A DNA stretch of 64,000 nt, taken from contig JAGWVU010000010.1 in the NCBI GenBank assembly GCA_018970725.1, positions 1 to 64,000 of the forward strand. Reading direction: 5' to 3'. Made by a program: the position numbers and the translations under genes. This DNA is from Verrucomicrobiota bacterium (GTDB lineage Bacteria; Verrucomicrobiota; Verrucomicrobiia; Verrucomicrobiales; DEV007). Every line of letters starts with the position of its first letter. Position 1 is the first letter of the stretch. Shown here in pieces: positions 27,244-36,995 of the stretch. Under the pieces are notes generated by a model, which searched no databases, was not told where the DNA came from, and was given only the letters and a program-made list of their open reading frames with translations.

Positions 27244-28394
27244 TTCCCGGCGAGGAGCGCCTTGAGATCATCCCTAAGAATGATCGCGGAACTCTCCCAG
27301 TTGTGATTCTTCTTCAGCTTTTCCATATTTTCCATAATATGGTTCGCATCGTGCGGCCTGTCGATCATTTCCTTCATGGCCGCGACGATTTGTCCGGGCT
27401 GGGCCGGGTCGACCCGTTTGGCGGCAAAATTCTCCTCGAAGACCTGGTGCTCCGGGATGTTGCTGAGGAGGAGGCGGGAGCCACCCGCGATGGCCTCGAG
27501 AGCCACCATGGGCATGCCTTCGATGGACGAGAGCAAGGTGAGCACGGCATCCGGCCGGTAGTATTCCTTGACCTTGGCGGGGGGCATCGCGCCCATGAAA
27601 TCGATGCGCGGATTGAGGGCGGCCTCCTCGCGGCAGGTCTCGTAGTAGGCTTCCTCGCCGTGGGCGGCGGGTCCGATGATGCGGAGCCGGGGCGTGATCT
27701 GGCGTTGTTGGCAGAGGAGGTTGAAAGCGCGGATCAGCTCGAGCACGTTCTTCTCCGGGGTGACACGACCGACGAAGAGGAAGTTCGTCATCTCGATGGC
27801 CTGGGCCACCTCCTCGCGGAGGGTGTTCTCGCAATCGATTCCATTCGGAACGATGCGGACCTTGCCCTTCCTGACGAGGGGCAGATTGGCCATGTGGACC
27901 GGGTTGAGAAGATAGACGCGGTGGGCGAAGAGGGAGCCGAAGTGCATGGAACTGCGGAGGAACATGCGGGCGGCCAAGCCCCATTTGTCGCGCAAATGGT
28001 CATTCCCGTGGTGATACAGACAAACGCGGAGGCCGAGGAGCCGGGCGATCGGGGCCCAGATCCAGGCGCCGATGGCGTGCAGGTGGATGACGTCGGCCTT
28101 GTCCCTGAACGCGGACCAGAGGGAATACCCGGAGTGGAGGAGCGACTCGAACCCCTTGAGGTCCGGAGACGAGAGATAGCGCAGTTGCAGGGATCCGAAG
28201 GAGTCGATCCTCTTGGGAAAATACTGGCTGCGATTGGCGATGGTGATCGCCACGTTCATCTCCTGCTCCTCGCAGAGTTCCTTGAGTTGCGGGTAGAGCC
28301 TTTCCACCACCTGTTCGACGCCTCCCGAAAGACTGGGAATGCCGCGCAATCCCGCGACCCAAATTTTCCTGACTCCCTGACGCTTTTGTTTCAT
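27240..28394 (-). CDS. family 4 glycosyltransferase
   Basis: A 384-residue GT-B glycosyltransferase. N-terminal GLRGIPSLSGGVEQVVERL is the acceptor-side glycine loop; VPNGID, FLFVGRVTPEKN and the E-x7-E motif in SSIEGMPMVALEAIAGG are donor-side hallmarks. It ends in the 4-bp overlap with the polymerase gene, so the two are translationally coupled. Confidence 0.92.
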   Translation of the reverse strand: MKQKRQGVRKIWVAGLRGIPSLSGGVEQVVERLYPQLKELCEEQEMNVAITIANRSQYFPKRIDSFGSLQLRYLSSPDLKGFESLLHSGYSLWSAFRDKADVIHLHAIGAWIWAPIARLLGLRVCLYHHGNDHLRDKWGLAARMFLRSSMHFGSLFAHRVYLLNPVHMANLPLVRKGKVRIVPNGIDCENTLREEVAQAIEMTNFLFVGRVTPEKNVLELIRAFNLLCQQRQITPRLRIIGPAAHGEEAYYETCREEAALNPRIDFMGAMPPAKVKEYYRPDAVLTLLSSIEGMPMVALEAIAGGSRLLLSNIPEHQVFEENFAAKRVDPAQPGQIVAAMKEMIDRPHDANHIMENMEKLKKNHNWESSAIILRDDLKALLAGK

Positions 28395-28437
28395 GTTGGT
28401 CCGATGTTGTGTGAAGGTTTCAAAAGGGGCTGCGGCC

Positions 28438-29664
28438 TCAGGCCGGGCATGAGGACCAGCCGATGTTCTGGCAGTAGGAGCGGCAGAGCTGGAGATTCAC
28501 CGACTTGCCGGAGTCCTCGGCGCGCTCCCCGAGGGCTTGGCATCGGTCCTCGAGGGGTTGCCAGGCGGGGAGCGAGGCGACCGACTCGTTCAACTTGGCC
28601 GCCAGATCCCCGGACGACTCGAGATCAAAGAGGGCGACGTCGTTCCGGCAGTCGCGGAGCACCTCCTCGAAACTGGGGATCCGGGAGGCGACGATGGAGC
28701 ACCCGGCCTGGATCGCTTCGAGCATGGCGAGCGACCGCCCCTCATACAGGGAGGGCATGACGAAAAGATCGCAGACCCCGAAGAGGGCGACGATTTTCTC
28801 CCGGGGGATCTCCCCGGCCAGGATCACAGAGTCTCCGAGACCGGCCTCCTGGATCTGACTCTCCAATTCTCCGCGCAACTCCCCTTCCCCGGCGATGACC
28901 AGCTTGCAGCCTTGCACCCGCCGCATGGCCTCCACGAGCACAGCGTGATTCTTCTGACGGCTCAGGCGGCCCACCGCGAAGAGCAGCCGCTCGCCCGCTT
29001 TGAGATCGACCAGACGGGCCACCTCCGGGTCCGCGCTCCGCCAGTCGATCGAGATGAGATTTTTGACGACCGACGAGCGGTGCCGGAAGCAGGCGTATTT
29101 CCGGAGGTAGCTCTCGTGAGAGGCCTCGGAAACAAAGACGGTGTGGGTGCTCAGCCGGAGCAGATGGAAGGCCGCGTAGAGCCACTGGAAGAGGACGTTG
29201 ACATCGTCCGTCTCATTGTGCTGCACCGTGATGCGGTGCGGGACTCCGAGGAGGGCGGCGAGCGGCAACACGAAGAGGTTGGTGTAGACGGAATGCGAGA
29301 GGACGACATCCGGCCGTTGGCGCTGGAGAAGCTGGAAGATCCTGACGAACAAACGGGGAAGGCCGCTCAAACCCGGCTTTCCCGCCGCGAGGATGCTGGG
29401 TTTGGGCCCGGGCAGCGCGAAGCTCCGTTTCTCGTAGAGGAAGGAGAGCACCGACGATTCGACCCCCAGCTCGAGAAACCCGGAACAGAGTTGCGCTGCC
29501 ACCATTTGGGCCCCGCCCCCCTCGAGCTGGGTGGCAAAGTTCATCACGCTCCGGAGGGACCGTTGTTCCCGGTCGAGCAGCGCGGGCTTTCCGTTCACCG
29601 GGTGCGGGACCGGCCGGCCGAGGGTGGTTCGGGGAGTTCCGGGCTGGAAGGGAAAGCGTTGCAT
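28438..29664 (-). CDS. family 4 glycosyltransferase, first gene of the polysaccharide operon
   Basis: A 408-residue GT-B glycosyltransferase. LEGGGAQMVAAQL near residue 50 is the acceptor-side loop, LLFAVGRLSRQKNH opens the donor domain and SLYEGRSLAMLEAIQAG contains the E-x7-E motif. Start is uncertain: ATG at 29664 gives the full length; an internal ATG at 29544 lies directly at the start of the fold. Neither has a clear ribosome-binding site. It lies 43 bp before the next gene and downstream of an AT-rich leader. Confidence 0.9.
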   Translation of the reverse strand: MQRFPFQPGTPRTTLGRPVPHPVNGKPALLDREQRSLRSVMNFATQLEGGGAQMVAAQLCSGFLELGVESSVLSFLYEKRSFALPGPKPSILAAGKPGLSGLPRLFVRIFQLLQRQRPDVVLSHSVYTNLFVLPLAALLGVPHRITVQHNETDDVNVLFQWLYAAFHLLRLSTHTVFVSEASHESYLRKYACFRHRSSVVKNLISIDWRSADPEVARLVDLKAGERLLFAVGRLSRQKNHAVLVEAMRRVQGCKLVIAGEGELRGELESQIQEAGLGDSVILAGEIPREKIVALFGVCDLFVMPSLYEGRSLAMLEAIQAGCSIVASRIPSFEEVLRDCRNDVALFDLESSGDLAAKLNESVASLPAWQPLEDRCQALGERAEDSGKSVNLQLCRSYCQNIGWSSCPA

Positions 29665-29808
29665 GGACGAGAAATTTTGCGGTTCTTGGGTCTTGATTGT
29701 GCAAAACAATAAATACCATAATCCAGTATTCGCAATGGAAACTTTTATTTCTGTAATTTGTTTTAATTTTGAGAAACCCGCCGCGGCAAGGCGGCCCGTC
29801 TTTTCCGA
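29665..29808 (-). promoter_or_regulatory. AT-rich leader, likely promoter region of the polysaccharide operon
   Basis: This stretch is much richer in A and T than its surroundings and lies directly before the first gene of the five-gene leftward operon. No single -35/-10 pair stands out, so the promoter itself is not placed. Confidence 0.4.
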
Positions 29809-29837
29809 TTGACCCCACTTTTCCCGCGGCCTAGGCT
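29809..29837 (+). promoter_or_regulatory. putative promoter of the I42-inhibitor gene
   Basis: TTGACC (29809-29814), a 17-bp spacer and TAGGCT (29832-29837), 13 bp before the ATG at 29851. The -35 is good and the -10 weak. The same geometry recurs before the next gene. Confidence 0.35.
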
Positions 29838-29850
29838 CAGAATAGCCCCG

Positions 29851-30309
29851 ATGAACCGCCTGTTTGCCCTTCCCGCACGGATCCCGATGCTTGGCGCGCT
29901 GGCCCTCGCCGCGGCTGGATGTGTTTCCCCGCGGCAGCCTCCCCGACCGGTTGTGCTCCATCAGCAGGAGGCCGGATTGACCTTGACGGAGGCGGATGCG
30001 AACCGGGAGATCGCGATGCAAGCCGGGCAGACCGTCACGATCCGTCTGGAGGAAAACGGCGCTTCCACCGGCTACCGGTGGGAGGAGCGGAGTGGTTCCG
30101 GCCTTGGCGGGGTGCTGTCCAGAGTGGGGAATCCGACGATCAGCCGGGGTGAAACGGCCCCGGGGATGACCGGGGTGCCGGGCACGCTGACGCAGACCTA
30201 TTTTGCCCGTCAACCGGGCCGTCACCAGATCCGTTGGGCGCGCATTCCACCGGGAGCGGGTCGCGAACCCGAGGCGGACACGGTGACCTTCGAGGTGATC
30301 GTGCATTGA
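29851..30309 (+). CDS. lipoprotein with chagasin-like (I42) inhibitor domain
   Basis: A 152-residue lipoprotein. The signal ends in the lipobox LAAAGC (Cys about residue 24). The mature part has VTIRLEENGASTGYRWEE, the counterpart of the LxENPTTGY loop of chagasin-family cysteine-protease inhibitors (MEROPS I42), and a C-terminal strand RHQIRWARIP, then VTFEVIVH. The family inhibits papain-like proteases in parasites and bacteria; the classical NPTTG loop is altered to NGASTG here, so potency is uncertain. ATG at 29851 is chosen because it starts the lipoprotein signal. Confidence 0.72.
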   Translation: MNRLFALPARIPMLGALALAAAGCVSPRQPPRPVVLHQQEAGLTLTEADANREIAMQAGQTVTIRLEENGASTGYRWEERSGSGLGGVLSRVGNPTISRGETAPGMTGVPGTLTQTYFARQPGRHQIRWARIPPGAGREPEADTVTFEVIVH

Positions 30310-30348
30310 GCGGAAGCGGCCGCCCCGCCCCCCCCCGAATTCCTGTGC

Positions 30349-30377
30349 TTGTCATGCGCGGCGGATTCCGCTACATT
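30349..30377 (+). promoter_or_regulatory. putative promoter of the TraB-like gene
   Basis: TTGTCA (30349-30354), a 17-bp spacer and TACATT (30372-30377), close to the sigma-70 consensus, 13 bp before the ATG at 30391. Transcription would start only about 6 bases before the start codon. Confidence 0.42.
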
Positions 30378-30390
30378 GCGGGTGGTCCAG

Positions 30391-31596
30391 ATGTCCGAAC
30401 CGTCCTCCAATCCCGAGATCGCTCCGCCCGGCCTGAACTGGAACCGGTGCTTTGCGGGGATTCTGACCGGTCTTTCGCTTTGGGTGCTGAGCGCGGATCT
30501 CCTGCACGAGGCGCACATTCTCCTGCAAACCTCTTCGAGCGGCCTGTTCCTGGCCCTATTCATTTGGCTCTGGATCTCCGTGGCGGTGTTTTACGACGGT
30601 TTTCCGAAGCGCTATGTCCTGGGAGCCACGGTGCTCGCGACGCTCCGCATGAGTTTCGGGTGGCCGTTGATCTACGGAATGGACCTCAGGACCTCCTGTC
30701 TCCTTCTGGACGTGATGTTGGTGGCCCTGGCCCTGACCTACCTGATCCCGGCCCTGCGCCATCCGGAGCCGCGTCCACCGGCCGGATTCAGCCTGCGTCA
30801 TTTCGTCATCATGAGTTCGGCGGGCGCGGTCCTCATGCTGGGGTCCCTGCCGGTAAATTATTTCGGCTTGGTCGAGATCATTGCCGACCTTTCCGGCGGT
30901 TACGTGGCCCTCTCGACCCGGGGGATCGACCTGCAGGAACGGGTCTTTGCCAAGGACGGCCGTCAAGTCCATCTGGTTGGCATGGCGCATATCGGGGATC
31001 AGGGTTTTTACCAGACCTTGAACCGTCATCTGGCGGCGCCGGGGGAAGGAAAGCGGCTCGTGTTGGTGGAAGGCGTCACGGATTCGGAACAGCTTTTGCC
31101 GGAATCGTTCGCCACCGGGGAAATCTACGCCTCCCTCGCCGCGAGACTCGGATTGGTTGACCAGGCCGTCGGGTTCTCGGCAAAACCGCGCACGGCGGGC
31201 AACCGCCAAGCCGTGGACAGCTGGGTGGTGGATGGCGTTGATTTCCACCGGGCGGACATCGACATCCGCGAGCTGTCTCCGGAGCATCGGAAACGGCTGA
31301 TCGCCCTGCTGACCTCACTGGAAACGTTGAATTTGGCGAATCTGTTCAAGCTGCCGGACGACATGACGGCGCGGGAATTCGAAGACCTCCTGGTGAAGGG
31401 GCTTTTGCAGCAACGCAACGACCGCTTGATGGAGGTCTTCGCCGTCACGGAGCCGGAATACACGGAGATCTACATTCCGTGGGGGGCGGCGCATCTTCCG
31501 GACCTGGAGCGGAGATTCAAGGCGCTTGGTTACCGGCCGGTCTCTGGGAGCCACCGCCGGGTGTTGGACTTCGGGAACCTCTTCCGAAGGTCGTAG
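30391..31596 (+). CDS. membrane protein with C-terminal TraB/GumN-like domain
   Basis: A 401-residue protein. About residues 20-170 hold four or five hydrophobic helices; the remainder is soluble and resembles the TraB/TIKI superfamily of metal-dependent hydrolases: GMAHIGDQGFY with the first GxxH, LVLVEGV with the conserved Glu, and IPWGAAHLPDLERRFKALGY with the second GxxH. TIKI proteins are proteases; bacterial members are uncharacterised. The signature is present but short, so I call the family with moderate confidence. The upstream promoter-like sequence supports the ATG at 30391. Confidence 0.68.
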   Translation: MSEPSSNPEIAPPGLNWNRCFAGILTGLSLWVLSADLLHEAHILLQTSSSGLFLALFIWLWISVAVFYDGFPKRYVLGATVLATLRMSFGWPLIYGMDLRTSCLLLDVMLVALALTYLIPALRHPEPRPPAGFSLRHFVIMSSAGAVLMLGSLPVNYFGLVEIIADLSGGYVALSTRGIDLQERVFAKDGRQVHLVGMAHIGDQGFYQTLNRHLAAPGEGKRLVLVEGVTDSEQLLPESFATGEIYASLAARLGLVDQAVGFSAKPRTAGNRQAVDSWVVDGVDFHRADIDIRELSPEHRKRLIALLTSLETLNLANLFKLPDDMTAREFEDLLVKGLLQQRNDRLMEVFAVTEPEYTEIYIPWGAAHLPDLERRFKALGYRPVSGSHRRVLDFGNLFRRS

Positions 31597-31677
31597 CGGG
31601 CGCCGGAAGTGCGGTGACCGGCGTTGCGCGGGAACTCTTCCTTGCGTGAAGAGGCAGATACGCCCAAACTCAACGTC

Positions 31678-32802
31678 ATGAATCCCCAAGCCCGTTACAT
31701 CATGATCGGCGGTTTCCTCGGTGCGGGCAAGACCACCGCGGTGGCCGCCCTGGCCCGGCATCTTTCGGACAAGGGTCGGCGGGTCGGCCTGATCACGAAC
31801 GATCAGGGACGGGAACTCGTGGACACTCGGATGCTGCAATCCCGCGGCTTCGCGACGGAGGAGATTCCCGGAGGCTGTTTCTGCTGCAAGTTCAACTCCC
31901 TGGTGGATGCCGCCAAGCGCCTCACCGAGGCGGCCCGCCCGGACGTTTTCGTGGCGGAACCGGTGGGTTCCTGCACGGATCTGGTGGCCACCGTGACCTA
32001 CCCCTTGCGGCGGATGTATGGCGGGAATTTCTCCATCGCTCCCCTCTCCGTGCTCGTCGATCCGCACCGGGCGCGCCGCATCCTCGGTTTGGAGGAGGGC
32101 CCGGGGTTCTCCGAAAAAGTGGTCTACATCTACCGCAAGCAACTCGAGGAGGCGGACCTGATCGTCGTCTCGAAACGGGACTTGCTGGAAGACAAGGCGT
32201 TGGAGGCCCTGATCTCCGCGCTGCAAAGCGAATTCCCCGGCAAACGGGTGCTGGCGATCTCGGTCCGCGAGGGAACGGGTTTGGCGGAGTGGTTCGACAT
32301 CCTAGGCGCCGAGGAACAAATCCCCCGGCCCGCGTTGGAAATCGACTACGACACCTATGCGGACGGGGAGGCGTTGCTGGGTTGGTTGAACGCCACGTTC
32401 ACCTTGGAAGCGGACGAGGAAGTGGAGGCCGGCCCGGTCTTGGAGCACCTCGCCGACCGCATTCAAGGGCAACTGCGTTCCGACGGATCGGAGATCGCCC
32501 ATCTGAAAATGACCTTGAGCCCCGACAACGGCCTGCACGGGGAAGTCGCGGTGATCAATCTGGTGCGCAATGATTTCCGGCCGGAATTCGGCCAGGAGCT
32601 GGAAGAACCGGTGACAGGCGCGCAAATCATCCTCAATCTCCGGGCCGAAGCGGATCCGGAACGGCTGGCCGAGGTCGTGCAAAACGCCGTCGCTGCCCCC
32701 ACGCCGGGCGGCTGCCGTTTGACGCTGGACCATCTGGAGCGCTTCCGTCCCGGGCGACCGGTTCCCACCCACCGGGACATCACGGCAACGGAACCGGCCT
32801 AA
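31678..32802 (+). CDS. CobW/COG0523-family GTPase (metallochaperone-like)
   Basis: A 374-residue GTPase. GFLGAGKTT near residue 10 is the Walker A motif, GGCFCC (near residue 64) is the CxCC metal-binding signature of the COG0523 family, and VSKRD is the guanine-specificity stretch. Members deliver zinc or cobalt, or act with nitrile hydratase; the partner metal cannot be told from sequence. The C-terminal half is unusual in lacking the His-rich tail of zinc chaperones. ATG at 31678 was chosen because it precedes the P-loop by only ten residues. The stop overlaps that of rdgB on the other strand by 4 bp. Confidence 0.88.
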   Translation: MNPQARYIMIGGFLGAGKTTAVAALARHLSDKGRRVGLITNDQGRELVDTRMLQSRGFATEEIPGGCFCCKFNSLVDAAKRLTEAARPDVFVAEPVGSCTDLVATVTYPLRRMYGGNFSIAPLSVLVDPHRARRILGLEEGPGFSEKVVYIYRKQLEEADLIVVSKRDLLEDKALEALISALQSEFPGKRVLAISVREGTGLAEWFDILGAEEQIPRPALEIDYDTYADGEALLGWLNATFTLEADEEVEAGPVLEHLADRIQGQLRSDGSEIAHLKMTLSPDNGLHGEVAVINLVRNDFRPEFGQELEEPVTGAQIILNLRAEADPERLAEVVQNAVAAPTPGGCRLTLDHLERFRPGRPVPTHRDITATEPA

Positions 32803-33389
32803 GCGGAGCGGTCAAGCCAGCTCACGAGGGCGCGCAAGGCATGGCCGCGGTGGCTCAAGGCGTTTTTCGTCTCCGGCGACAACACGCCGAACGAATCCGC
32901 ATGCCCCCGGGGCCGGAAAAGCGCGTCGTATCCGAAACCGCCGCAGCCCTGCTCGGTCCGGAGGATCTCGCCCTCCACGGCCCCGACGGCGATGTGCGCC
33001 ACCGCGCCGTCCCGCGCCAGGGCCAGCACGCAACGGAAACGAGCGTCCCGGCGCGATTCGTCCCCCAGAGCGGCGAGGAGTTTCCTGCGGTTCGCGGCAT
33101 CGGTGGCTCCCGGGCCGGCGTAACGGGCGGAAAAAACTCCCGGGGCGCCGCCAAGGGCATCGACCTCGAGTCCGGAATCGTCCGCGAGGACCATGTCCTC
33201 CGGGAGCAGCCGGGCGGCATGGAGCGCCTTGATCCTGGCATTCTCCTCGAACGTCTTCCCGTCCTCCACGGCGGGTTCGATCTCCGGGAAGGAGGTGAGG
33301 TCGAGGTAGCTGGAAAAGCGATCACCGAGAATGGCTTGGATTTCGGCGGTTTTGTGGGGATTGTGGGTGGCAACGACAAGACGGGGCAT
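32799..33389 (-). CDS. rdgB: XTP/dITP pyrophosphatase (RdgB/HAM1)
   Basis: A 196-residue house-cleaning enzyme that hydrolyses non-canonical purine triphosphates such as dITP and XTP to monophosphates. [17 protein letters not shown] at the N-terminus, [36 protein letters not shown] in two parts, GGFGYDALF and [10 protein letters not shown] are all diagnostic. Length is typical. Divergent from leuS across 75 bp. Confidence 0.95.
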   Translation of the reverse strand: MPRLVVATHNPHKTAEIQAILGDRFSSYLDLTSFPEIEPAVEDGKTFEENARIKALHAARLLPEDMVLADDSGLEVDALGGAPGVFSARYAGPGATDAANRRKLLAALGDESRRDARFRCVLALARDGAVAHIAVGAVEGEILRTEQGCGGFGYDALFRPRGHADSFGVLSPETKNALSHRGHALRALVSWLDRSA

Positions 33390-33464
33390 CGGGAACACGA
33401 TGGCGGGAAAAATCGCGTGGACAAGCTCCGGATTCCGCTGCCTTTTGAGCGCCCGCACTCTATC

Positions 33465-36041
33465 ATGGCCCGACATCGTTACCCCTTCGAAAGCATCGAG
33501 CCCAAGTGGCAAGCCCGCTGGGACGAGGAAAAGACCTTCGCGACGCCGAATCCGGACGAAGCCGGGTTCGATCCCTCGAAGCCGAAGTATTACTGCCTCG
33601 ACATGTTTCCCTATCCCTCCGGGGCGGGACTTCACGTGGGACATCCCGAAGGATACACCGCGACCGACATCATCTGCCGTTACAAGCGGATGCGCGGGTT
33701 CAACGTGCTGCACCCCATGGGATGGGACGCCTTCGGTCTCCCGGCGGAGCAGTATGCCATCAAGACGGGGCAGCATCCACGGGTCACCACGGAAGAAAAC
33801 GTGAACAATTTCCGGGCGCAATTGAAGCGGCTTGGTTTTTCCTATGATTGGGGACGGGAGGTCAACACGACCGACCCGGATTACGTGCGCTGGACGCAGT
33901 GGATTTTCCTGCAGCTCTATCACGCCTACTTCGACGAGGCGACGCAGCGGGCGCGCCCGGTCGCGGATCTGGCGGCGCGGGGGTGGTCCCGGGCGGAGAT
34001 CGACGCGGTGCGCCTCGCTTTTGTGGCGGAGGTCCCGGTGAATTGGTCGCCGGATCTGGGGACCGTGCTGGCGAATGAGGAGGTGGACGAGTGGAAAGCG
34101 AAGGGCCACCGGGTGGAGCGGCGGCCCCTGAGACAGTGGAACCTGCGGATCACCGCCTACGCCCAGCGGCTCATCGATGAACTCGAGGATCTCGACTGGC
34201 CGGAATCGATCAAACTGTTGCAACGCAACTGGATCGGGCGCTCCGAAGGGGCCGAGGTCACCTTTTCGGTCAAGCGGCAGGGCGGGCGCAGGGAACATGA
34301 GGTCACCGTGTTCACGACCCGGCCCGATACCCTGTTCGGGGCCACCTATCTCGTGCTGGCCCCGGAGCATCCCCTGGTCGATGAAGTGACCACCCAGGCC
34401 CAAAAGGAGGCGGTGGCGGCTTATCGACGGGAAACCGCGTCCAAAAGCGACATGGACCGGACCGAGGCGACGCCGCAAAAGACTGGCGTGGCCACGGGAG
34501 GTTACGCGATCAATCCGGTCAACGGAACGCGCCTCCCGGTTTGGGTGGCGGATTATGTGCTGATGTCCTATGGATCCGGAGCGATCATGGCGGTGCCGGC
34601 CCACGACGAGCGGGATTTCGCCTTCGCCCGGCAATTCGATCTGCCGGTGATCGAGGTGGTCGAGGCGCCCGGAGACTTCGCGGGGCGATGCTACGCCGGG
34701 ACCGGGATTGCGAAAGCGTCCGGATTTCTCGACGGGTTGCCCACCGGGAAAGCGAAGGAACTGATGATCTCCTGGCTGGAGGCGCACGGGAAAGGCCGCC
34801 GCAAGATCAATTACAAGCTGCGCGATTGGTTGTTCAGCCGCCAGCGGTATTGGGGGGAGCCGTTCCCGATCCTCTGGAAAGACGGGATTCACGAGGCCCT
34901 GCCGGAATCGGAGCTTCCGCTTTTGGCACCGGATTTGGATGACTTCAAACCGACCGGTTCACCCGAGGGCCCGCTTTCCAAGGCGACCGGTTGGATCCGT
35001 CACGGCAAGAACGCGCGGCGGGAGACGAACACCATGCCGCAGTGGGCGGGGAGTTGCTGGTATTACCTGCGCTACATCGATGCGCGGAATCCGCAACGGT
35101 TCGCCAGCCAGAGCGCCGAGGCGTATTGGATGGGCGCGGGCAGTGGCCGGGCGGGCGGGGTAGACCTTTACGTGGGCGGCACGGAGCACGCGGTATTGCA
35201 CCTGCTCTATGCCCGGTTCTGGCACAAGGTGCTGCACGATCTCGGTCACGTTTCGACCCGGGAACCGTTCCAAAAGCTGGTCAACCAGGGACTGATTCTC
35301 GGCGAGGACGGCCAGAAGATGTCGAAGAGCCGGGGCAACGTGGTGAACCCGGACGACGTGGTGGCCGAGTTCGGGGCGGATTCACTGCGCCTTTTCGAAA
35401 TGTTCATGGGGCCGTTGGAGCAGGTCAAGCCGTGGTCCACAAAAGGAGTGGAAGGCGTCAACCGCTTTCTCGCCAAGGTCTGGCGCCTCGTGATGGAAGA
35501 AGATCAGGAAGGCCGGTGGATGCCTTCCCCGGCCATCGCGGACGTGCCTCCGACCAAGGCGCAACTCAAGATCCTGCACCAGACCATCAAGAAGGTGACG
35601 GCCGACATTGAATCGATGGGCTTCAACACCGCCATCTCCCAAATGATGGTCTGCACCAATGAACTGGCCAAGGACGATCCTCGACCGGCCTCGGTGGTGG
35701 CCACGCTGGTGCAGCTGCTCAATCCCTTTGCCCCCCATCTGGCGGACGAGATCAACGGCATTCTCCACGAGCGTTTCGGGGAGTCGGTCGCCCCGGCCGC
35801 CCTGGCCTATCACCCGTGGCCGGTCCACGACGAGGCCTGTCTGGTGGAGGACGAAATCGAAATGGTCGTCCAGGTGAACGGCAAACTCCGCGACCGCATC
35901 CATGTGGCCCCGGACTGCCCGCAAAAGACCTGCGAGGAACTGGCGCTCGCCTCCGAAGGCATCAGGAAACACCTCGAAGGATTGACCCTCCGCAAGGTCA
36001 TCGTGGTTCCCAACAAGCTCGTCAACATCGTCGCCAACTGA
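33465..36041 (+). CDS. leuS: leucyl-tRNA synthetase
   Basis: An 858-residue class I aminoacyl-tRNA synthetase that charges tRNA-Leu. The HIGH motif is HVGH (about residues 57-60) after [10 protein letters not shown], the CP1 editing domain ([20 protein letters not shown]) lies between about 225 and 420, and the catalytic loop KMSKS follows at about 615. Length matches the bacterial norm of 820-870. The long open frame upstream of the ATG at 33465 is antisense to rdgB. rfbD starts 4 bp after its stop. Confidence 0.97.
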   Translation: MARHRYPFESIEPKWQARWDEEKTFATPNPDEAGFDPSKPKYYCLDMFPYPSGAGLHVGHPEGYTATDIICRYKRMRGFNVLHPMGWDAFGLPAEQYAIKTGQHPRVTTEENVNNFRAQLKRLGFSYDWGREVNTTDPDYVRWTQWIFLQLYHAYFDEATQRARPVADLAARGWSRAEIDAVRLAFVAEVPVNWSPDLGTVLANEEVDEWKAKGHRVERRPLRQWNLRITAYAQRLIDELEDLDWPESIKLLQRNWIGRSEGAEVTFSVKRQGGRREHEVTVFTTRPDTLFGATYLVLAPEHPLVDEVTTQAQKEAVAAYRRETASKSDMDRTEATPQKTGVATGGYAINPVNGTRLPVWVADYVLMSYGSGAIMAVPAHDERDFAFARQFDLPVIEVVEAPGDFAGRCYAGTGIAKASGFLDGLPTGKAKELMISWLEAHGKGRRKINYKLRDWLFSRQRYWGEPFPILWKDGIHEALPESELPLLAPDLDDFKPTGSPEGPLSKATGWIRHGKNARRETNTMPQWAGSCWYYLRYIDARNPQRFASQSAEAYWMGAGSGRAGGVDLYVGGTEHAVLHLLYARFWHKVLHDLGHVSTREPFQKLVNQGLILGEDGQKMSKSRGNVVNPDDVVAEFGADSLRLFEMFMGPLEQVKPWSTKGVEGVNRFLAKVWRLVMEEDQEGRWMPSPAIADVPPTKAQLKILHQTIKKVTADIESMGFNTAISQMMVCTNELAKDDPRPASVVATLVQLLNPFAPHLADEINGILHERFGESVAPAALAYHPWPVHDEACLVEDEIEMVVQVNGKLRDRIHVAPDCPQKTCEELALASEGIRKHLEGLTLRKVIVVPNKLVNIVAN

Positions 36042-36045
36042 ACGC

Positions 36046-36957
36046 ATGAAGGTCATCGTCGCCGGTGCCCATGGCAATGTCGGAAGCCTTTGCGTCCAAC
36101 GCCTCCGGCAACGTCACGGCTGCGAGGTCATCGCTTTGGGCCGGCGGGAAATGGACTTGGCCCATGACGAGGCCATCCGGTCCGCCCTCGCCGCGGCCGG
36201 GGACTTCGATCTCCTGATCAATTGCGCGGCTTGGACGGAGGTGGACGCCTGCGAGGCGGACCCGGAAAAGGCGGCCCGGATCAACGGTCACGCGGTCGGG
36301 CTCATGGGCTCCGTGGCGGCGGACCGCCGGGCGCGCATGATCCACCTCAGCACGGATTACGTCTTCGACGGGTCGCAAACGGTCCCCTACCGCGAAGAGG
36401 ACCCCACGGGACCGATCAGCGTCTACGGAGCCTCCAAACGGCTCGGGGAGGAACGTCTGCTGGCCGCGTCACCGGATCACCTGGTGCTGCGCGTTTCCTG
36501 GCTCTTCGGCTCCGGAACGGGAGGCTTCCCGGGCTGGGTCATCCGGCAGGCGCTCCGGTCGGATACCCTCCGGGTGGTGACCGACAAGTGGGGCAGCCCG
36601 ACGAGCGTGGGCGACCTCGTGGAGGCTCTCGAATTTCTTGCCTTCGAGGCCCGGGAAGTACGCGGTCCGCTGCATTTTTGCAATTCCGGCCTGACCTCCT
36701 GGCAGGATTGGGGGCAACATGCTCTGGACGAAGCGGCGGCGGCCGGTTTGCCGCTCCGCACCACCCGTTTGGGCGGGGTCACCATGTCCGGGCTGGCGGC
36801 GGAAGCCGGATGGCGGGCCCGACGCCCCGTCCACTCCGCGCTTTGCAACGAACGTTATGCCGCACTGCGCGGGCAAACGCCGCGGACCTGGGAAAAGGCT
36901 GTGACCGATTTCGTCCGAAAGGCACTGGATTCTTTCGCGGAAACGCACGAATTTTGA
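36046..36957 (+). CDS. rfbD: dTDP-4-dehydrorhamnose reductase
   Basis: A 303-residue NAD(P)H-dependent reductase that makes dTDP-L-rhamnose from dTDP-4-dehydrorhamnose. IVAGAHGNVGS is the nucleotide-binding loop, INCAAWTEVDACE and LSTDYVFDG are RfbD hallmarks, and YGASK is the catalytic Tyr-Lys pair. It starts 4 bp after leuS and precedes rfbB; rfbA and rfbC are not in this window. Confidence 0.9.
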   Translation: MKVIVAGAHGNVGSLCVQRLRQRHGCEVIALGRREMDLAHDEAIRSALAAAGDFDLLINCAAWTEVDACEADPEKAARINGHAVGLMGSVAADRRARMIHLSTDYVFDGSQTVPYREEDPTGPISVYGASKRLGEERLLAASPDHLVLRVSWLFGSGTGGFPGWVIRQALRSDTLRVVTDKWGSPTSVGDLVEALEFLAFEAREVRGPLHFCNSGLTSWQDWGQHALDEAAAAGLPLRTTRLGGVTMSGLAAEAGWRARRPVHSALCNERYAALRGQTPRTWEKAVTDFVRKALDSFAETHEF

Positions 36958-36995
36958 TTTTCCGGGGCCCGCCCCGGTCGTAGCCTGAACTTCCC

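Noticed and set aside
36962-36977. CCGGGG-CCCG-CCCCGG hairpin between rfbD and rfbB as a terminator
   Set aside because: No T-run follows and the stem is only 6 bp; co-transcription of rfbD and rfbB is more likely.
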